The notes under the pieces are model-generated. The model was given only the letters and a program-made list of their open reading frames with translations. It did no database searches and was not told the origin of the DNA. A stretch of DNA of 33,437 nt. Source: Prevotella sp. UBA4339 (GTDB lineage: Bacteria; Bacteroidota; Bacteroidia; Bacteroidales; Bacteroidaceae). Positions 1 to 8,685 of the stretch are shown here, in pieces; position 1 is the stretch's first letter, and every line of letters begins with the position of its first letter. A program made the translations under genes and the position numbers. The stretch is from positions 5,085 to 38,521 of the forward strand of contig DGTJ01000051.1 of the NCBI GenBank assembly GCA_002393725.1, read 5' to 3'.

Positions 1-376
1 CCATCCTTTTGTCAGTGCAACGAGCCAGAACAATCTTCGTAAAGTGTCCTGCCTCTAACTGGGAATGGTAGTTTGCAAAATCTATGGAGTAGGTAAATTT
101 CGAGGATGGAGGAAGGAGTTGGGAGTTAATCGGGCATCTGCTTGCTACTGAAGGTACGCAAGAAAGAGTAGGTGATCCGCATTCGACAATATCAACGATG
201 TCCGGTCTTATCACAAGAACAGGCGAAGAATCAGACACCGCGAAAGGTGCAAGAACAAATCCGCATTGACCATTGAGTTCTGTCAACGAGCTCAGTTGGA
301 GCGGTTCACCGTCAGTTTGTCTTATTAGGGTTGCGTGGTCTTCATGGGGCAGCCGGTATATTGCATAGGCAGGCAT
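1..376 (-). CDS. menF: Isochorismate synthase, N-terminal part (cut by window edge)
   Basis: Read on the minus strand, the ATG at 376-374 opens a frame that stays open to base 1, about 125 codons, and starts MPAYAIYRLPHEDHATLI. Near the window edge it contains KIVLAR, which fits the K-x-V-x-x-R element where the chorismate-binding domain begins in isochorismate, anthranilate and salicylate synthases. Such enzymes turn chorismate into isochorismate, the first committed step to menaquinone in the cytoplasm. The ATG overlaps the TAA of the upstream thioesterase gene by one base (TAATG), so the two are almost certainly translationally coupled. The catalytic C-terminal domain lies outside the window. 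The menF assignment rests on this short motif plus the hotdog thioesterase neighbour, a pairing known from Bacteroidetes menaquinone clusters. Another chorismate-binding enzyme such as PabB or TrpE is less likely but not excluded. Confidence 0.75.
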   Translation of the reverse strand, partial: MPAYAIYRLPHEDHATLIRQTDGEPLQLSSLTELNGQCGFVLAPFAVSDSSPVLVIRPDIVDIVECGSPTLSCVPSVASRCPINSQLLPPSSKFTYSIDFANYHSQLEAGHFTKIVLARCTDKRM

Positions 377-789
377 TATTTCTTATTCTTTATTACGTAA
401 TTTGTTACACGGACATTGGATATGAGGTCTCCATGAGAATCCTTAATATCAACATTCCAGACATGCAAAGTAGTTCCTTTATGGAGGAGACGTGCGAAAG
501 CCGTTACCGTATCCCCTTCAGCCACAGCCTTTACGTGGCTTCCACTTACCTCGATACCGACACAAGCACATTGAGGACAGAGGGCAGAAGAGCCAACTCC
601 AGCCACATTCTCAGCCAAAGCTAACGAGGCGCCACCGCTCAAGAATCCGAAAGGCTGGCGGTTGCGCTCGTCGACTTTCATTGTGGCCATACAAGTATCG
701 TCATCGGGTGTGGAGAGAAACTCCATACCGAGAGCAGTACTCAGGTTTGGCTTCGAATTGATAATCAAGTTGATCCTTTCTACGTCCAT
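376..789 (-). CDS. PaaI/YdiI-type hotdog acyl-CoA thioesterase, probable DHNA-CoA thioesterase
   Basis: This 137-residue protein has the size and sequence of a single hotdog-fold thioesterase. The stretch NRQPFGFLSGGASLALAENV matches the conserved region with the helix that holds the catalytic acidic residue, followed by the GIEVSGSHVKAV strand pair. I chose the ATG at 789 (MDVERINL). The frame is open further upstream, but that would add about 26 residues unlike the family and would run into the end of the ROK gene, whose stop lies at 791-793. The gene touches both neighbours: one base separates it from the ROK gene and it overlaps menF by one base. By context it probably hydrolyses 1,4-dihydroxy-2-naphthoyl-CoA in menaquinone synthesis, the MenI step. 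That substrate is inferred from the neighbour, not from the sequence. Confidence 0.8.
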   Translation of the reverse strand: MDVERINLIINSKPNLSTALGMEFLSTPDDDTCMATMKVDERNRQPFGFLSGGASLALAENVAGVGSSALCPQCACVGIEVSGSHVKAVAEGDTVTAFARLLHKGTTLHVWNVDIKDSHGDLISNVRVTNYVIKNKK

Positions 790-790
790 C

Positions 791-1771
791 CTATTTGAAA
801 AGTGAATATTCGGGAACTTCCCATGCCAAGGCGCTTGCACCAAGAGTGTCTCGCTCACGGTCATCAAGAGTAGAAAGCAGTATCTTCACCTTGCCTCGCA
901 TATTAGGAAAGACATAATTTTCAAACTCCACGTAAGCAGGATCCAAGAGCCAATGACCGGCATGAGACACACCTCCTGTAAGTATGATGGCCTCCGGATT
1001 TATAAGAGACGCATAGTTGGCTAGTCCCAAGCCCAGGTACCGCCCTGTAATACGATATGTCTCTATTGCGATCTCGTCTCCCTTCTCACAACATTCTGTA
1101 ATCGCCTTTGGTGTGAGTTTCTCAATGTCACGCATCAGTGACGGTTTATCGCTCTTTGCCAACAGTTCCTTGGCTGTTGTTACGATGCCCCTTGAAGCAA
1201 CGTATGACTCCAGGCATCCCTTCTTCCCACAGCCGCAAGGGCGACCGTCGGGGACAATACATGTGTGACCGAACTCCCCGGCAGATCCTGTGAAGCCCTT
1301 ATGCTCCTTGGCATTGCTGAAGAAACAACTTCCCAAGCCATTGCCTATGTGTACTATGATAAAATCCGTCATTCCATGGGCGCTACCGAATACATGCTCA
1401 CCTAAAGCTGATATATGCGCATCATTGGCCAGTCCTACTGCCAGTCCAAGACGGTCACGGAGCATCGCAGCAAGGGGCACGACACCCTTCCAAGAAAGAT
1501 TGGCAGCATTCTCAATACACCCGGATGTATTGCTGGCACTTGGAGCACTGATACCTATAGACCGGATGGTCTCATAGCCACCATTAGATTCCACCAAAGC
1601 AATAATCTTTTCACTTAATGCACTAACATAGTTATTCACATCAGGATAGTCGAGTGTGGAGAAATTATCCTCTGCTATAATATTACCACGAACATCGACA
1701 ATGGCGTAAGTGGTACGCTCAACACTTATGTCTACGCCAACAACTCTTGTTTTAATATTATACTCTTCCAT
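791..1771 (-). CDS. ROK-family sugar kinase-like protein with altered phosphate-binding loop
   Basis: The 326-residue product has the ROK signature GEFGHTCIVPDGRPCGCGKKG, including the Cys-rich zinc site CGCGKKGC, and the NDA motif with the catalytic aspartate position (LANDAHISALGEH). ROK proteins are glucose, mannose or N-acetylhexosamine kinases, or sugar-responsive repressors that carry an extra N-terminal HTH. No HTH is present here. The usual N-terminal phosphate loop DxGGT is replaced by DISVERT, and the second glycine-rich loop reads HIGNGLGS, so kinase activity is uncertain. I use the ATG at 1771 because a longer frame from 1840 would add 23 unconserved residues and would run through the promoter. 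The gene leads the probable ROK-thioesterase-menF transcript. It could be an unusual kinase or a sugar sensor. Confidence 0.8.
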   Translation of the reverse strand: MEEYNIKTRVVGVDISVERTTYAIVDVRGNIIAEDNFSTLDYPDVNNYVSALSEKIIALVESNGGYETIRSIGISAPSASNTSGCIENAANLSWKGVVPLAAMLRDRLGLAVGLANDAHISALGEHVFGSAHGMTDFIIVHIGNGLGSCFFSNAKEHKGFTGSAGEFGHTCIVPDGRPCGCGKKGCLESYVASRGIVTTAKELLAKSDKPSLMRDIEKLTPKAITECCEKGDEIAIETYRITGRYLGLGLANYASLINPEAIILTGGVSHAGHWLLDPAYVEFENYVFPNMRGKVKILLSTLDDRERDTLGASALAWEVPEYSLFK

Positions 1772-1775
1772 GCCG

Positions 1776-1807
1776 CAAATATAAACATTTTTTGCGTACC
1801 AAACAAA
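1776..1807 (-). promoter_or_regulatory. Bacteroidetes-type promoter for the ROK-menF transcript
   Basis: On the minus strand TTTG (1804-1807) is followed, after exactly 20 bases, by TATATTTG (1776-1783), a full match to TAnnTTTG. Only four bases separate the -7 box from the ROK ATG at 1771, so the message would have almost no leader. The divergent lysS promoter lies in the same 136-base gap. Confidence 0.6.
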
Positions 1808-1867
1808 TCTTTCTGCTTTTTTTTGCAAATATTTACTCAAATATCATGTTTTTCGCAGATTTTTCAT

Positions 1868-1875
1868 TAACTTTG
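1868..1875 (+). promoter_or_regulatory. Bacteroidetes-type -7 element upstream of lysS
   Basis: TAACTTTG matches the TAnnTTTG -7 consensus, 32 bases before the lysS ATG. No good TTTG lies at the expected -33 spacing, so the upstream half is weak. It would drive lysS-gpsA-pgi-HAD, divergently from the ROK transcript. Confidence 0.5.
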
Positions 1876-1907
1876 CACCCACTTAAGCATAATATTCGAA
1901 TATTAAG

Positions 1908-3632
1908 ATGAACATTCTAGAGTTAAGCGAACAAGAAATTGGAAGGCGTCAGAGCCTTCAGGAATTGCGCTCTATGGGTATTGACCCATATCCAGCAGCA
2001 GAGTTTCCAACCAATGCATTCAGTACAGAGATTAAGGAAAGTTTCAAAGATGACGAGGACAGAGAAGTTGTCATCGCAGGTCGTATGATGAGTCGTCGTG
2101 TGATGGGCAAGGCTTCTTTTGCCGAAATCCAAGACTCAAAAGGACGTATCCAAGTATACATCACTCGTGATGACATCTGCCCAGATGAGAATAAAGACTT
2201 ATATAATAATGTGTTTAAACGTCTGCTTGATATTGGTGACTTCATTGGTGTAAAGGGCAAGGTGTTCCGTACCCAAACAGGTGAGATCAGTGTGCATGCC
2301 TCAGAGCTAAAACTGCTCTCCAAGTCACTTAAGCCTCTGCCGATCGTGAAATACAAAGATGGCGTTGCCTACGACAAGTTTGACGACCCAGAGTTGCGTT
2401 ATAGACAGCGTTATGTCGACTTAGTAGTGAACGAGGGTGTGAAGGACACTTTCCTACAAAGAGCCACAGTTATTCGCACACTGCGCAGAGTACTTGATGA
2501 TGCCGGGTATACAGAGGTTGAAACCCCTACCCTGCAGATGATTGCTGGCGGTGCTTCTGCACGTCCGTTTATCACCCATTTCAATGCATTAGACCAGGAC
2601 ATGTACATGCGAATCGCTACCGAGCTATACCTTAAGCGACTTATTGTGGGAGGATTCGAGGGCGTATATGAGATCGGGAAAAACTTCCGCAACGAAGGTA
2701 TGGATCGCAACCACAATCCCGAGTTTACTTGTATGGAGCTTTATGTGCAATACAAGGATTACAACTGGATGATGTCATTCACAGAAAAGCTACTGGAGAC
2801 TATTTGTATTGCAGTCAATGGCAAGCCAGAGAGGGAAATTGACGGTAACATCGTTTCGTTCAAGGCTCCTTATCGTCGTTTGCCAATACTCGAGGCCATT
2901 CAGGAAAAGACAGGTTTTGACTGCACAGGCAAGAGCGAAGACGAAATTAGGCAGTTCTGCCTTTCAAAGGGCATGGACGTTGACGATACCATGGGTAAAG
3001 GAAAGCTTATAGACGAACTCTTTGGTGAATTCTGTGAAGGTACATTCATACAGCCAACATTCATCACAGACTATCCTGTAGAGATGTCACCCCTTACGAA
3101 GATGCACCGCTCCAAGCCAGGACTCACTGAGCGTTTTGAACTGATGGTAAACGGAAAAGAGTTGGCAAACGCCTATTCTGAGCTTAACGATCCTATAGAT
3201 CAAGAAGAACGCTTTGTGGAACAGATGAAGCTGGCAGACAAGGGTGATGACGAGGCGATGATAATAGATCAGGACTTCCTCCGTGCCCTACAGTATGGAA
3301 TGCCTCCTACAAGTGGTATTGGCATCGGTATCGACCGTCTGGTAATGCTTATGACAGGAAAGACATTCATTCAGGAAGTCCTGTTCTTCCCCCAGATGAA
3401 ACCTGAGAAGAAAATTCCGCAGAGTACTCCTGCAGAATGGGCTGAGATAGGTGTTTCCGAGGAATGGGTTCCTGTACTGCGCAAAGCTGGCTTCAATATG
3501 ATCTCTAACATAAAGGACGAGAAGCCACAAGGACTCCAGCAGAAGATAGGTGACATCGTAAAGAAATACAAACTCGACATGCAGAAGCCATCGGTCGATG
3601 AAGTAGCTTGTTGGATAGAGAAAAGCAAGTAA
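1908..3632 (+). CDS. lysS: Lysyl-tRNA synthetase, class II
   Basis: This enzyme charges tRNA-Lys with lysine using ATP in the cytoplasm. The 574-residue product has an N-terminal OB-fold anticodon-binding domain (about 50-150). It is followed by the class II catalytic core: motif 1 around 190-207 (VLDDAGYTEVETP), motif 2 at about 257-279 (GKNFRNEGMDRNHNPEF) and motif 3 near the end of the core (GIGIGIDRLVML). E. coli LysS ends shortly after motif 3 at about 505 residues. Here a further 74-residue tail (501-574) follows, with PQGLQQKIGDIVKKYKL, a helical extension I associate with Bacteroidetes LysRS. The gene heads a four-gene plus-strand operon, and gpsA starts three bases after its stop. 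Confidence 0.97.
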   Translation: MNILELSEQEIGRRQSLQELRSMGIDPYPAAEFPTNAFSTEIKESFKDDEDREVVIAGRMMSRRVMGKASFAEIQDSKGRIQVYITRDDICPDENKDLYNNVFKRLLDIGDFIGVKGKVFRTQTGEISVHASELKLLSKSLKPLPIVKYKDGVAYDKFDDPELRYRQRYVDLVVNEGVKDTFLQRATVIRTLRRVLDDAGYTEVETPTLQMIAGGASARPFITHFNALDQDMYMRIATELYLKRLIVGGFEGVYEIGKNFRNEGMDRNHNPEFTCMELYVQYKDYNWMMSFTEKLLETICIAVNGKPEREIDGNIVSFKAPYRRLPILEAIQEKTGFDCTGKSEDEIRQFCLSKGMDVDDTMGKGKLIDELFGEFCEGTFIQPTFITDYPVEMSPLTKMHRSKPGLTERFELMVNGKELANAYSELNDPIDQEERFVEQMKLADKGDDEAMIIDQDFLRALQYGMPPTSGIGIGIDRLVMLMTGKTFIQEVLFFPQMKPEKKIPQSTPAEWAEIGVSEEWVPVLRKAGFNMISNIKDEKPQGLQQKIGDIVKKYKLDMQKPSVDEVACWIEKSK

Positions 3633-3634
3633 GA

Positions 3635-4630
3635 ATGTACGATTGTGGTAAGATAGCAATTATTGGTGGTGGCAGTTGGGCAACTGCGATAGCTAAGATT
3701 GTAGTGAGTCACACCCATCATATCGGTTGGTATATCCGCCGTGACGACCGTATAGAGGATTTCCGTCGTATGGGGCATAATCCCGCCTATCTTACAAGTG
3801 TGCATTTCGACATCAACGAGATTTTCTTCAACAGTGACATAAATAAGATCGTTCAGCAGTACGACACATTGGTATTCGTAACACCGTCACCTTATTTGAA
3901 AAGTCATCTGAAAAAGCTAAAGACGCGTTTACGCGATAAATTTGTCATCACGGCAATCAAAGGTATCGTTCCTGATGAGAATCTTGTCTGTTCCGAGTAT
4001 TTTCATCAGGTATTCGATGTGCCTTATGATAATCTTGCATGTATAGGTGGACCTTCTCATGCAGAGGAAGTGGCTTTGGAACGTCTCAGTTATCTCACTG
4101 TAGGATGTGCTGACCGCGAAAAGGCCTATTCATTCGCCAATGTACTTAGCAGTGAATATATCAAGACAAAGACATCCACGGATGTCATTGGCATTGAATA
4201 CTCTAGTGTGTTAAAGAACGTATATGCTATTGCAGCGGGAATATGCAATGGTCTGAAATACGGTGATAACTTCCAGGCTGTACTAATGGCGAACGCTGTT
4301 CAAGAGATGAGCCGTTTTCTCACCGCTGTACATCCTATCGACCGCAATGCTTATGACAGTGTATATCTCGGAGACTTGCTGGTAACAGGCTACTCCAATT
4401 TCTCACGTAACCGCACTTTCGGTACTATGATAGGAAAGGGATATAGCGTCAAAAGTGCACAGATCGAGATGGAGATGATCGCTGAGGGATATTTTGGTAC
4501 GAAGTGCATGAAGGAGATCAATCGCCACTGGCATGTTAACATGCCTATTCTTGATGCTGTTTATAATATCCTATACGAACGCATTGCACCCCAGATTGAG
4601 ATTAAATTATTAACAGATTCTTTTAGATAA
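3635..4630 (+). CDS. gpsA: Glycerol-3-phosphate dehydrogenase, NAD(P)+
   Basis: GpsA reduces dihydroxyacetone phosphate to sn-glycerol 3-phosphate, the backbone for membrane phospholipids. The 331-residue protein opens with a Rossmann dinucleotide-binding loop (IAIIGGGSWATAIAKI). It carries the family motifs GPSHAEEV, the catalytic-lysine region EYSSVLKNVYAIAAG and the late TGYSNFSRNRTFG segment. I start it at ATG 3635, three bases after the lysS stop. An in-frame TTG at 3608 inside lysS is less likely. The family more usually has GPSFA where this protein has GPSHA, a small deviation. pgi follows after nine bases, so the two are cotranscribed. Confidence 0.95.
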   Translation: MYDCGKIAIIGGGSWATAIAKIVVSHTHHIGWYIRRDDRIEDFRRMGHNPAYLTSVHFDINEIFFNSDINKIVQQYDTLVFVTPSPYLKSHLKKLKTRLRDKFVITAIKGIVPDENLVCSEYFHQVFDVPYDNLACIGGPSHAEEVALERLSYLTVGCADREKAYSFANVLSSEYIKTKTSTDVIGIEYSSVLKNVYAIAAGICNGLKYGDNFQAVLMANAVQEMSRFLTAVHPIDRNAYDSVYLGDLLVTGYSNFSRNRTFGTMIGKGYSVKSAQIEMEMIAEGYFGTKCMKEINRHWHVNMPILDAVYNILYERIAPQIEIKLLTDSFR

Positions 4631-4639
4631 AACATTTCT

Positions 4640-5992
4640 ATGAGCAACATTAAATTAGACATCACAAAAGCTGCATGTTTCCTGAAGGAAGGTGCAGTTG
4701 AGAGTTTTGAACAGCAAGTAAAGGAAGCCCAGAAGGCTCTTGAAGAGGGCACATGCCCTGGTAATGATTTCTTGGGATGGCTGCATCTGCCCAGTAGCAT
4801 CACACCGGCCTTCCTTGATGAACTACAGGCATGCGCTAATGTCCTGCGCGAGAACTGTGAGGCTATTGTAGTAGCTGGCATTGGTGGCAGTTACCTTGGA
4901 GCTCGTGCAGTGATTGAGGCTCTGAGCAACAGCTTCGCATGGCTGGTTAACGACAAGAAGAATCCAACAATCCTGTTTGCAGGTAATAATATCGGTGAAG
5001 ACTATCTGTTTGAACTGACAGAATATCTGAAGGGAAAGAAGTTTGGCGTTATCAATATCTCCAAGAGCGGTACAACCACTGAAACAGCCCTTACTTTCCG
5101 TCTTCTTAAGAAGCAGTGTGAAGCTCAACGTGGTAAGGAAGAGGCTAAGAAGGTTATCGTTGCAGTAACAGATGCCAAAAAGGGTGCTGCCCGCACATGT
5201 GCCGATAAGGAAGGTTACAAGAGTTTCATTATTCCTGATAATGTCGGTGGTCGTTTCTCAGTACTCACTCCAGTAGGTCTGCTGCCAATTGCTTGTGCCG
5301 GATTCAATATCAAAGAGCTGGTTGCCGGTGCTCAGGATATGGAGAAGACATGTGGCAAGGACGTACCTTTCGCAGAGAACCCCGCTGCTCAGTATGCAGC
5401 AGTACGTAATGGTCTTTACCAGAATGGTAAGAAAATTGAGATAATGGTAAACTTCCAGCCCAAGCTCCACTTCATGAGCGAGTGGTGGAAACAGCTATAT
5501 GGAGAGTCTGAAGGTAAGGACAAGAAAGGAATCTTCCCAGCATCTGTAGACTTCACGACAGACCTTCACTCTATGGGTCAGTGGATTCAGGATGGTGAGC
5601 GTACAATCTTCGAAACTGTTATCAGCATTGATGAGCCAGAGAAGAAGTTGCTGTTCCCACATGACGAGGAAAATCTGGACGGTCTGAACTTCCTTGCAGG
5701 CAAACGCGTTGATGAGGTGAACAAGATGGCAGAGTTAGGTACAAAACTGGCTCATGTGGACGGTGGTGTACCAAACATCCGCATCACCATGCCCCGACTC
5801 AATGAGCGCTATCTTGGTCAGCTTATCTATTTCTTCGAGATTGCTTGTGGCATAAGTGGTAATATTCTTGGTGTAAATCCATTCAACCAACCTGGCGTAG
5901 AGGCATATAAGAAGAATATGTTTGCGCTGCTCGACAAGCCTGGGTATGAAGCTGAGAGCAAAGCAATAAAGGAGCGTATTGCAAATGAGTAA
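4640..5992 (+). CDS. pgi: Glucose-6-phosphate isomerase
   Basis: Pgi interconverts glucose 6-phosphate and fructose 6-phosphate in glycolysis and gluconeogenesis. The 450-residue length is that of the short bacterial form common in Bacteroidetes and Firmicutes, not the 550-residue E. coli form. Recognisable elements are GIGGSYLGARAVIEAL near residue 80, the SKSGTTTET phosphate-binding loop, the PGI signature NVGGRFSVLTPVGLLP, and GESEGKDKKGIFPASVDF with the catalytic glutamate region. The C-terminal half has the NPFNQPGVEAYK motif containing the essential lysine. It sits between gpsA and a HAD phosphatase in the same operon, which is a central sugar-phosphate setting. Confidence 0.97.
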   Translation: MSNIKLDITKAACFLKEGAVESFEQQVKEAQKALEEGTCPGNDFLGWLHLPSSITPAFLDELQACANVLRENCEAIVVAGIGGSYLGARAVIEALSNSFAWLVNDKKNPTILFAGNNIGEDYLFELTEYLKGKKFGVINISKSGTTTETALTFRLLKKQCEAQRGKEEAKKVIVAVTDAKKGAARTCADKEGYKSFIIPDNVGGRFSVLTPVGLLPIACAGFNIKELVAGAQDMEKTCGKDVPFAENPAAQYAAVRNGLYQNGKKIEIMVNFQPKLHFMSEWWKQLYGESEGKDKKGIFPASVDFTTDLHSMGQWIQDGERTIFETVISIDEPEKKLLFPHDEENLDGLNFLAGKRVDEVNKMAELGTKLAHVDGGVPNIRITMPRLNERYLGQLIYFFEIACGISGNILGVNPFNQPGVEAYKKNMFALLDKPGYEAESKAIKERIANE

Positions 5993-6017
5993 TAAAGATT
6001 AATTAAGAAATAACATA

Positions 6018-6746
6018 TTGTATACATTAGCAATAAAGCAATACTTAGAAAGACACGGCTTTGAGGCTTTACACCCCAAAGCCGTGCTCTTTGATATGGA
6101 TGGAGTAATTTATGACTCCATGCCTAACCATGCTGTTGCATGGCAACAGTCTATGGCTCATTTCGGCATAGAAATGACAGAAGCTGACGCCTATGCCACA
6201 GAAGGCGCTCGCGGTGTTGACACCATACGTATGATGGTCAAGAAACAGCAGAACCGTTTAATAGATGAGCATGAGGCCCAACGGATGTACGACGAGAAGA
6301 CACGTATTTTCCATGAGATGCCTGAAGCACAAATCATGCCTGGCATCATAGAACTTATGAGCCAGATAAAAGCTGATGGCATACATATAAGTATAGTTAC
6401 TGGCAGTGGTCAGCTACCACTTATAAAGAGAATACTGAAAGACTTTGGTCAGTTTGTCGATGAGGACCATATTACTACAGCATATGATGTGAAACGAGGT
6501 AAGCCCAATCCAGACCCATACCTGATGGGACTTAAGAAGGCAGGAAATCTCATGCCGTGGGAGGCATTTGTCGTAGAGAACGCCCCATTAGGAGTAAAAG
6601 CCGGAGTTGCTGCCAACATTTTCACCATTGCTGTTAATACAGGACCCCTCCCGGCTCAAGTGCTCCTGGATGCCAATGCCGATCTGTTATTTCCGAAGAT
6701 GACTGATTTCAGTGATAATTGGGAAAATCTGATTATGTCAATATAA
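6018..6746 (+). CDS. HAD-superfamily phosphatase, beta-phosphoglucomutase-like
   Basis: This 242-residue protein belongs to HAD subfamily IA. Motif I is DMDGVIYDS with the nucleophile aspartate, motif II is VTGSG, motif III lies in KRGKPNPDPY, and VVENAPLGVKAG is the motif IV region. The alpha-helical cap between motifs I and II is of the beta-phosphoglucomutase/phosphoglycolate phosphatase type. It probably dephosphorylates or isomerises a small sugar phosphate, but the substrate cannot be told from sequence. There is no ATG upstream of motif I. The TTG at 6018 gives a sensible N-terminus (LAIKQYLERHGFEALHPKAV), so I propose a TTG start 25 bases after the pgi stop. It is the last gene before a hairpin terminator. 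Confidence 0.88.
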   Translation: MYTLAIKQYLERHGFEALHPKAVLFDMDGVIYDSMPNHAVAWQQSMAHFGIEMTEADAYATEGARGVDTIRMMVKKQQNRLIDEHEAQRMYDEKTRIFHEMPEAQIMPGIIELMSQIKADGIHISIVTGSGQLPLIKRILKDFGQFVDEDHITTAYDVKRGKPNPDPYLMGLKKAGNLMPWEAFVVENAPLGVKAGVAANIFTIAVNTGPLPAQVLLDANADLLFPKMTDFSDNWENLIMSI

Positions 6747-6751
6747 TAATA

Positions 6752-6778
6752 AAGGTATAGCTTTTCTGGCTATACCTT
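6752..6778 (+). terminator. Hairpin terminator after the lysS-gpsA-pgi-HAD operon
   Basis: AAGGTATAGC (6752-6761) and GCTATACCTT (6769-6778) form a perfect 10-bp stem with a 7-base loop, followed by a short T-rich tract (ATTTTAAT). The stem lies five bases after the HAD stop. Because typA converges from the other side, it may also stop minus-strand transcripts. The rest of the 108-base gap (6779-6854) shows nothing further that I recognise. Confidence 0.8.
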
Positions 6779-6854
6779 ATTTTAATATCATGAAAAACTG
6801 CCTTTACATTTAGCGAGTTTCCATTGTCTCAAACGAACAGATTTGAGCATCGCT

Positions 6855-8663
6855 CTATCCTCGCTGGATAGCAGCCTTTTTCCTTTGATCGTGGTCAAGG
6901 ATAACTTTTCTCATTCGCATCGATTTAGGAGTAACTTCAACAAGTTCATCTTGCTTGATATACTCCAGACACTCTTCAAGGCTCATCACTGTCTTCGGAA
7001 TGATACGGGCCTTATCATCTGTACCTGAAGCACGTACGTTGGTCAACTGCTTTGCTTTGCAGACATTCACGACGAGATCGTTATCATGGACATGTTCTCC
7101 AACCACCTGCCCCATATACACATCCTCACCAGGATCTATAAAAAACTTACCACGATCTTGGAGCTTATCGATGGCGTATGCGAAAGCATTACCAGTATCC
7201 ATAGAAATCATAGAACCATTGACACGACGTTCTATTTCGCCTTTGTACGGCTGATACTCCTTATAGCGATGAGCCATTATTGCCTCCCCCTGAGAAGCTG
7301 TTAGCACATTAGTACGCAGACCGATGATACCACGTGACGGGATGTCAAACTCTATGTTTACACGATCTCCTTGTGACTCCATGGATGTCATCTCACCTTT
7401 ACGACGAGTCACCATGTCTATCATCTTCGAAGAAAATTCCTCTGGAACATTGATTGTGAGTTCCTCGATAGGCTCACATTTCTTACCATCAATCTCCTTA
7501 TAAATCACCTGAGGCTGTCCGACCTGCAGTTCATATCCCTCACGTCGCATAGTCTCTACCAGCACAGAGAGATGCAATACGCCACGGCCCGATACAATCC
7601 ACTTATCTGTAGAGTCCTCAAAAGGCTCGACTCTTAATGCGAGGTTTTTTTCAAGTTCTTTCTCAAGGCGATCATTTATATGACGAGAGGTTACAAACTT
7701 GCCTTCCTTGCCGAAGAATGGTGAGTCGTTGATTGTGAAGAGCATTGACATAGTCGGCTCATCGATAGCGATAGGAGGCAGTGGTTCAGGATTCTCAATA
7801 TCACATAACGTATCGCCTATCTCAAACTTGTCCAATCCGATAACAGCACATATATCACCGCAGTCAACACTATCAGTGCGTACATGTCCCATTCCTTCAA
7901 AGGTATGGAGTTCCTTTATCTTTGTCTTCTCCATAGCCCCGTCACGATGAGCAATAGTCACCTGCATGCCATCCTTCAGTTGTCCACGATGGACGCGCCC
8001 TACGGCTATACGTCCCTGATAGCTTGAGTAATCGAGTGAAGTAATAAGCATCTGAGGAGTACCGTCTATCTGCTTAGGAGCAGGTATCACCTCAACAATC
8101 TTGTCGAGCAAATATGTGATATTGTCAGTAGGTGTTTTCCAGTCCTCTCCCATCCAGCCATTCTTGGCTGATCCATATACAACGGGAAAGTCAAGTTGGT
8201 CCTCTGTTGCATTGAGTGAGAACATCAGGTCGAATACCATCTCATATACCTCCTCAGGGCGACAATTCGGTTTATCCACCTTGTTAACAACAACGATAGG
8301 TTTCAGACCTATCTGTAGAGCTTTTTGGAGAACAAAACGAGTTTGAGGCATAGGTCCCTCAAAGGCATCAACGAGCAATAAACAGCCATCGGCCATATTC
8401 AACACTCGTTCTACCTCGCCACCGAAGTCGGAGTGTCCTGGGGTATCAATGATATTGATCTTTACACCTTTCCAGTTAATAGACACATTCTTTGAAAGAA
8501 TTGTTATACCACGCTCGCGCTCAAGGTCGTTAGCATCCAACACTTGATTACTGAGATTCTGCCCCTCACGGAAAAGGTTCCCAGCAAGCATCATCTTGTC
8601 GACCAACGTCGTCTTACCATGGTCAACGTGAGCTATAATAGCTATATTACGTATATCCTGCAT
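6855..8663 (-). CDS. typA: Ribosome-binding translational GTPase TypA/BipA
   Basis: TypA/BipA is an EF-G-like GTPase that binds the ribosome and supports 50S assembly and stress or cold adaptation. The 602-residue product has G1 at residues 11-18 (AHVDHGKT), switch I with RERGITI, G3 DTPGHSDFGGEVER and G4 NKVDKP. The C-terminal part has the BipA-specific region with RGIIGLRTNVLTASQG and the lysine/arginine-rich tail KSMRMRKVILDHDQRKK. Length and motif order match the family over the whole protein. It is transcribed alone from a promoter 22 bases upstream and converges on the HAD operon. The last codons form a small inverted repeat (CTATCC/GGATAG, 6855-6871) over the stop, too weak to call a terminator. 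Confidence 0.97.
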   Translation of the reverse strand: MQDIRNIAIIAHVDHGKTTLVDKMMLAGNLFREGQNLSNQVLDANDLERERGITILSKNVSINWKGVKINIIDTPGHSDFGGEVERVLNMADGCLLLVDAFEGPMPQTRFVLQKALQIGLKPIVVVNKVDKPNCRPEEVYEMVFDLMFSLNATEDQLDFPVVYGSAKNGWMGEDWKTPTDNITYLLDKIVEVIPAPKQIDGTPQMLITSLDYSSYQGRIAVGRVHRGQLKDGMQVTIAHRDGAMEKTKIKELHTFEGMGHVRTDSVDCGDICAVIGLDKFEIGDTLCDIENPEPLPPIAIDEPTMSMLFTINDSPFFGKEGKFVTSRHINDRLEKELEKNLALRVEPFEDSTDKWIVSGRGVLHLSVLVETMRREGYELQVGQPQVIYKEIDGKKCEPIEELTINVPEEFSSKMIDMVTRRKGEMTSMESQGDRVNIEFDIPSRGIIGLRTNVLTASQGEAIMAHRYKEYQPYKGEIERRVNGSMISMDTGNAFAYAIDKLQDRGKFFIDPGEDVYMGQVVGEHVHDNDLVVNVCKAKQLTNVRASGTDDKARIIPKTVMSLEECLEYIKQDELVEVTPKSMRMRKVILDHDQRKKAAIQRG

Positions 8664-8685
8664 ACCTATTATTAGAAAACGGCTG

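Noticed and set aside
1772..1840. Longer ROK protein starting at 1840
   Set aside because: The extra 23 residues do not match the family and the frame would run over a full consensus promoter.
6855..6871. Intrinsic terminator for typA at its stop codon
   Set aside because: A 6-bp stem (CTATCC/GGATAG) exists but is followed by no T-run. The stronger hairpin at 6752-6778 is a better candidate.
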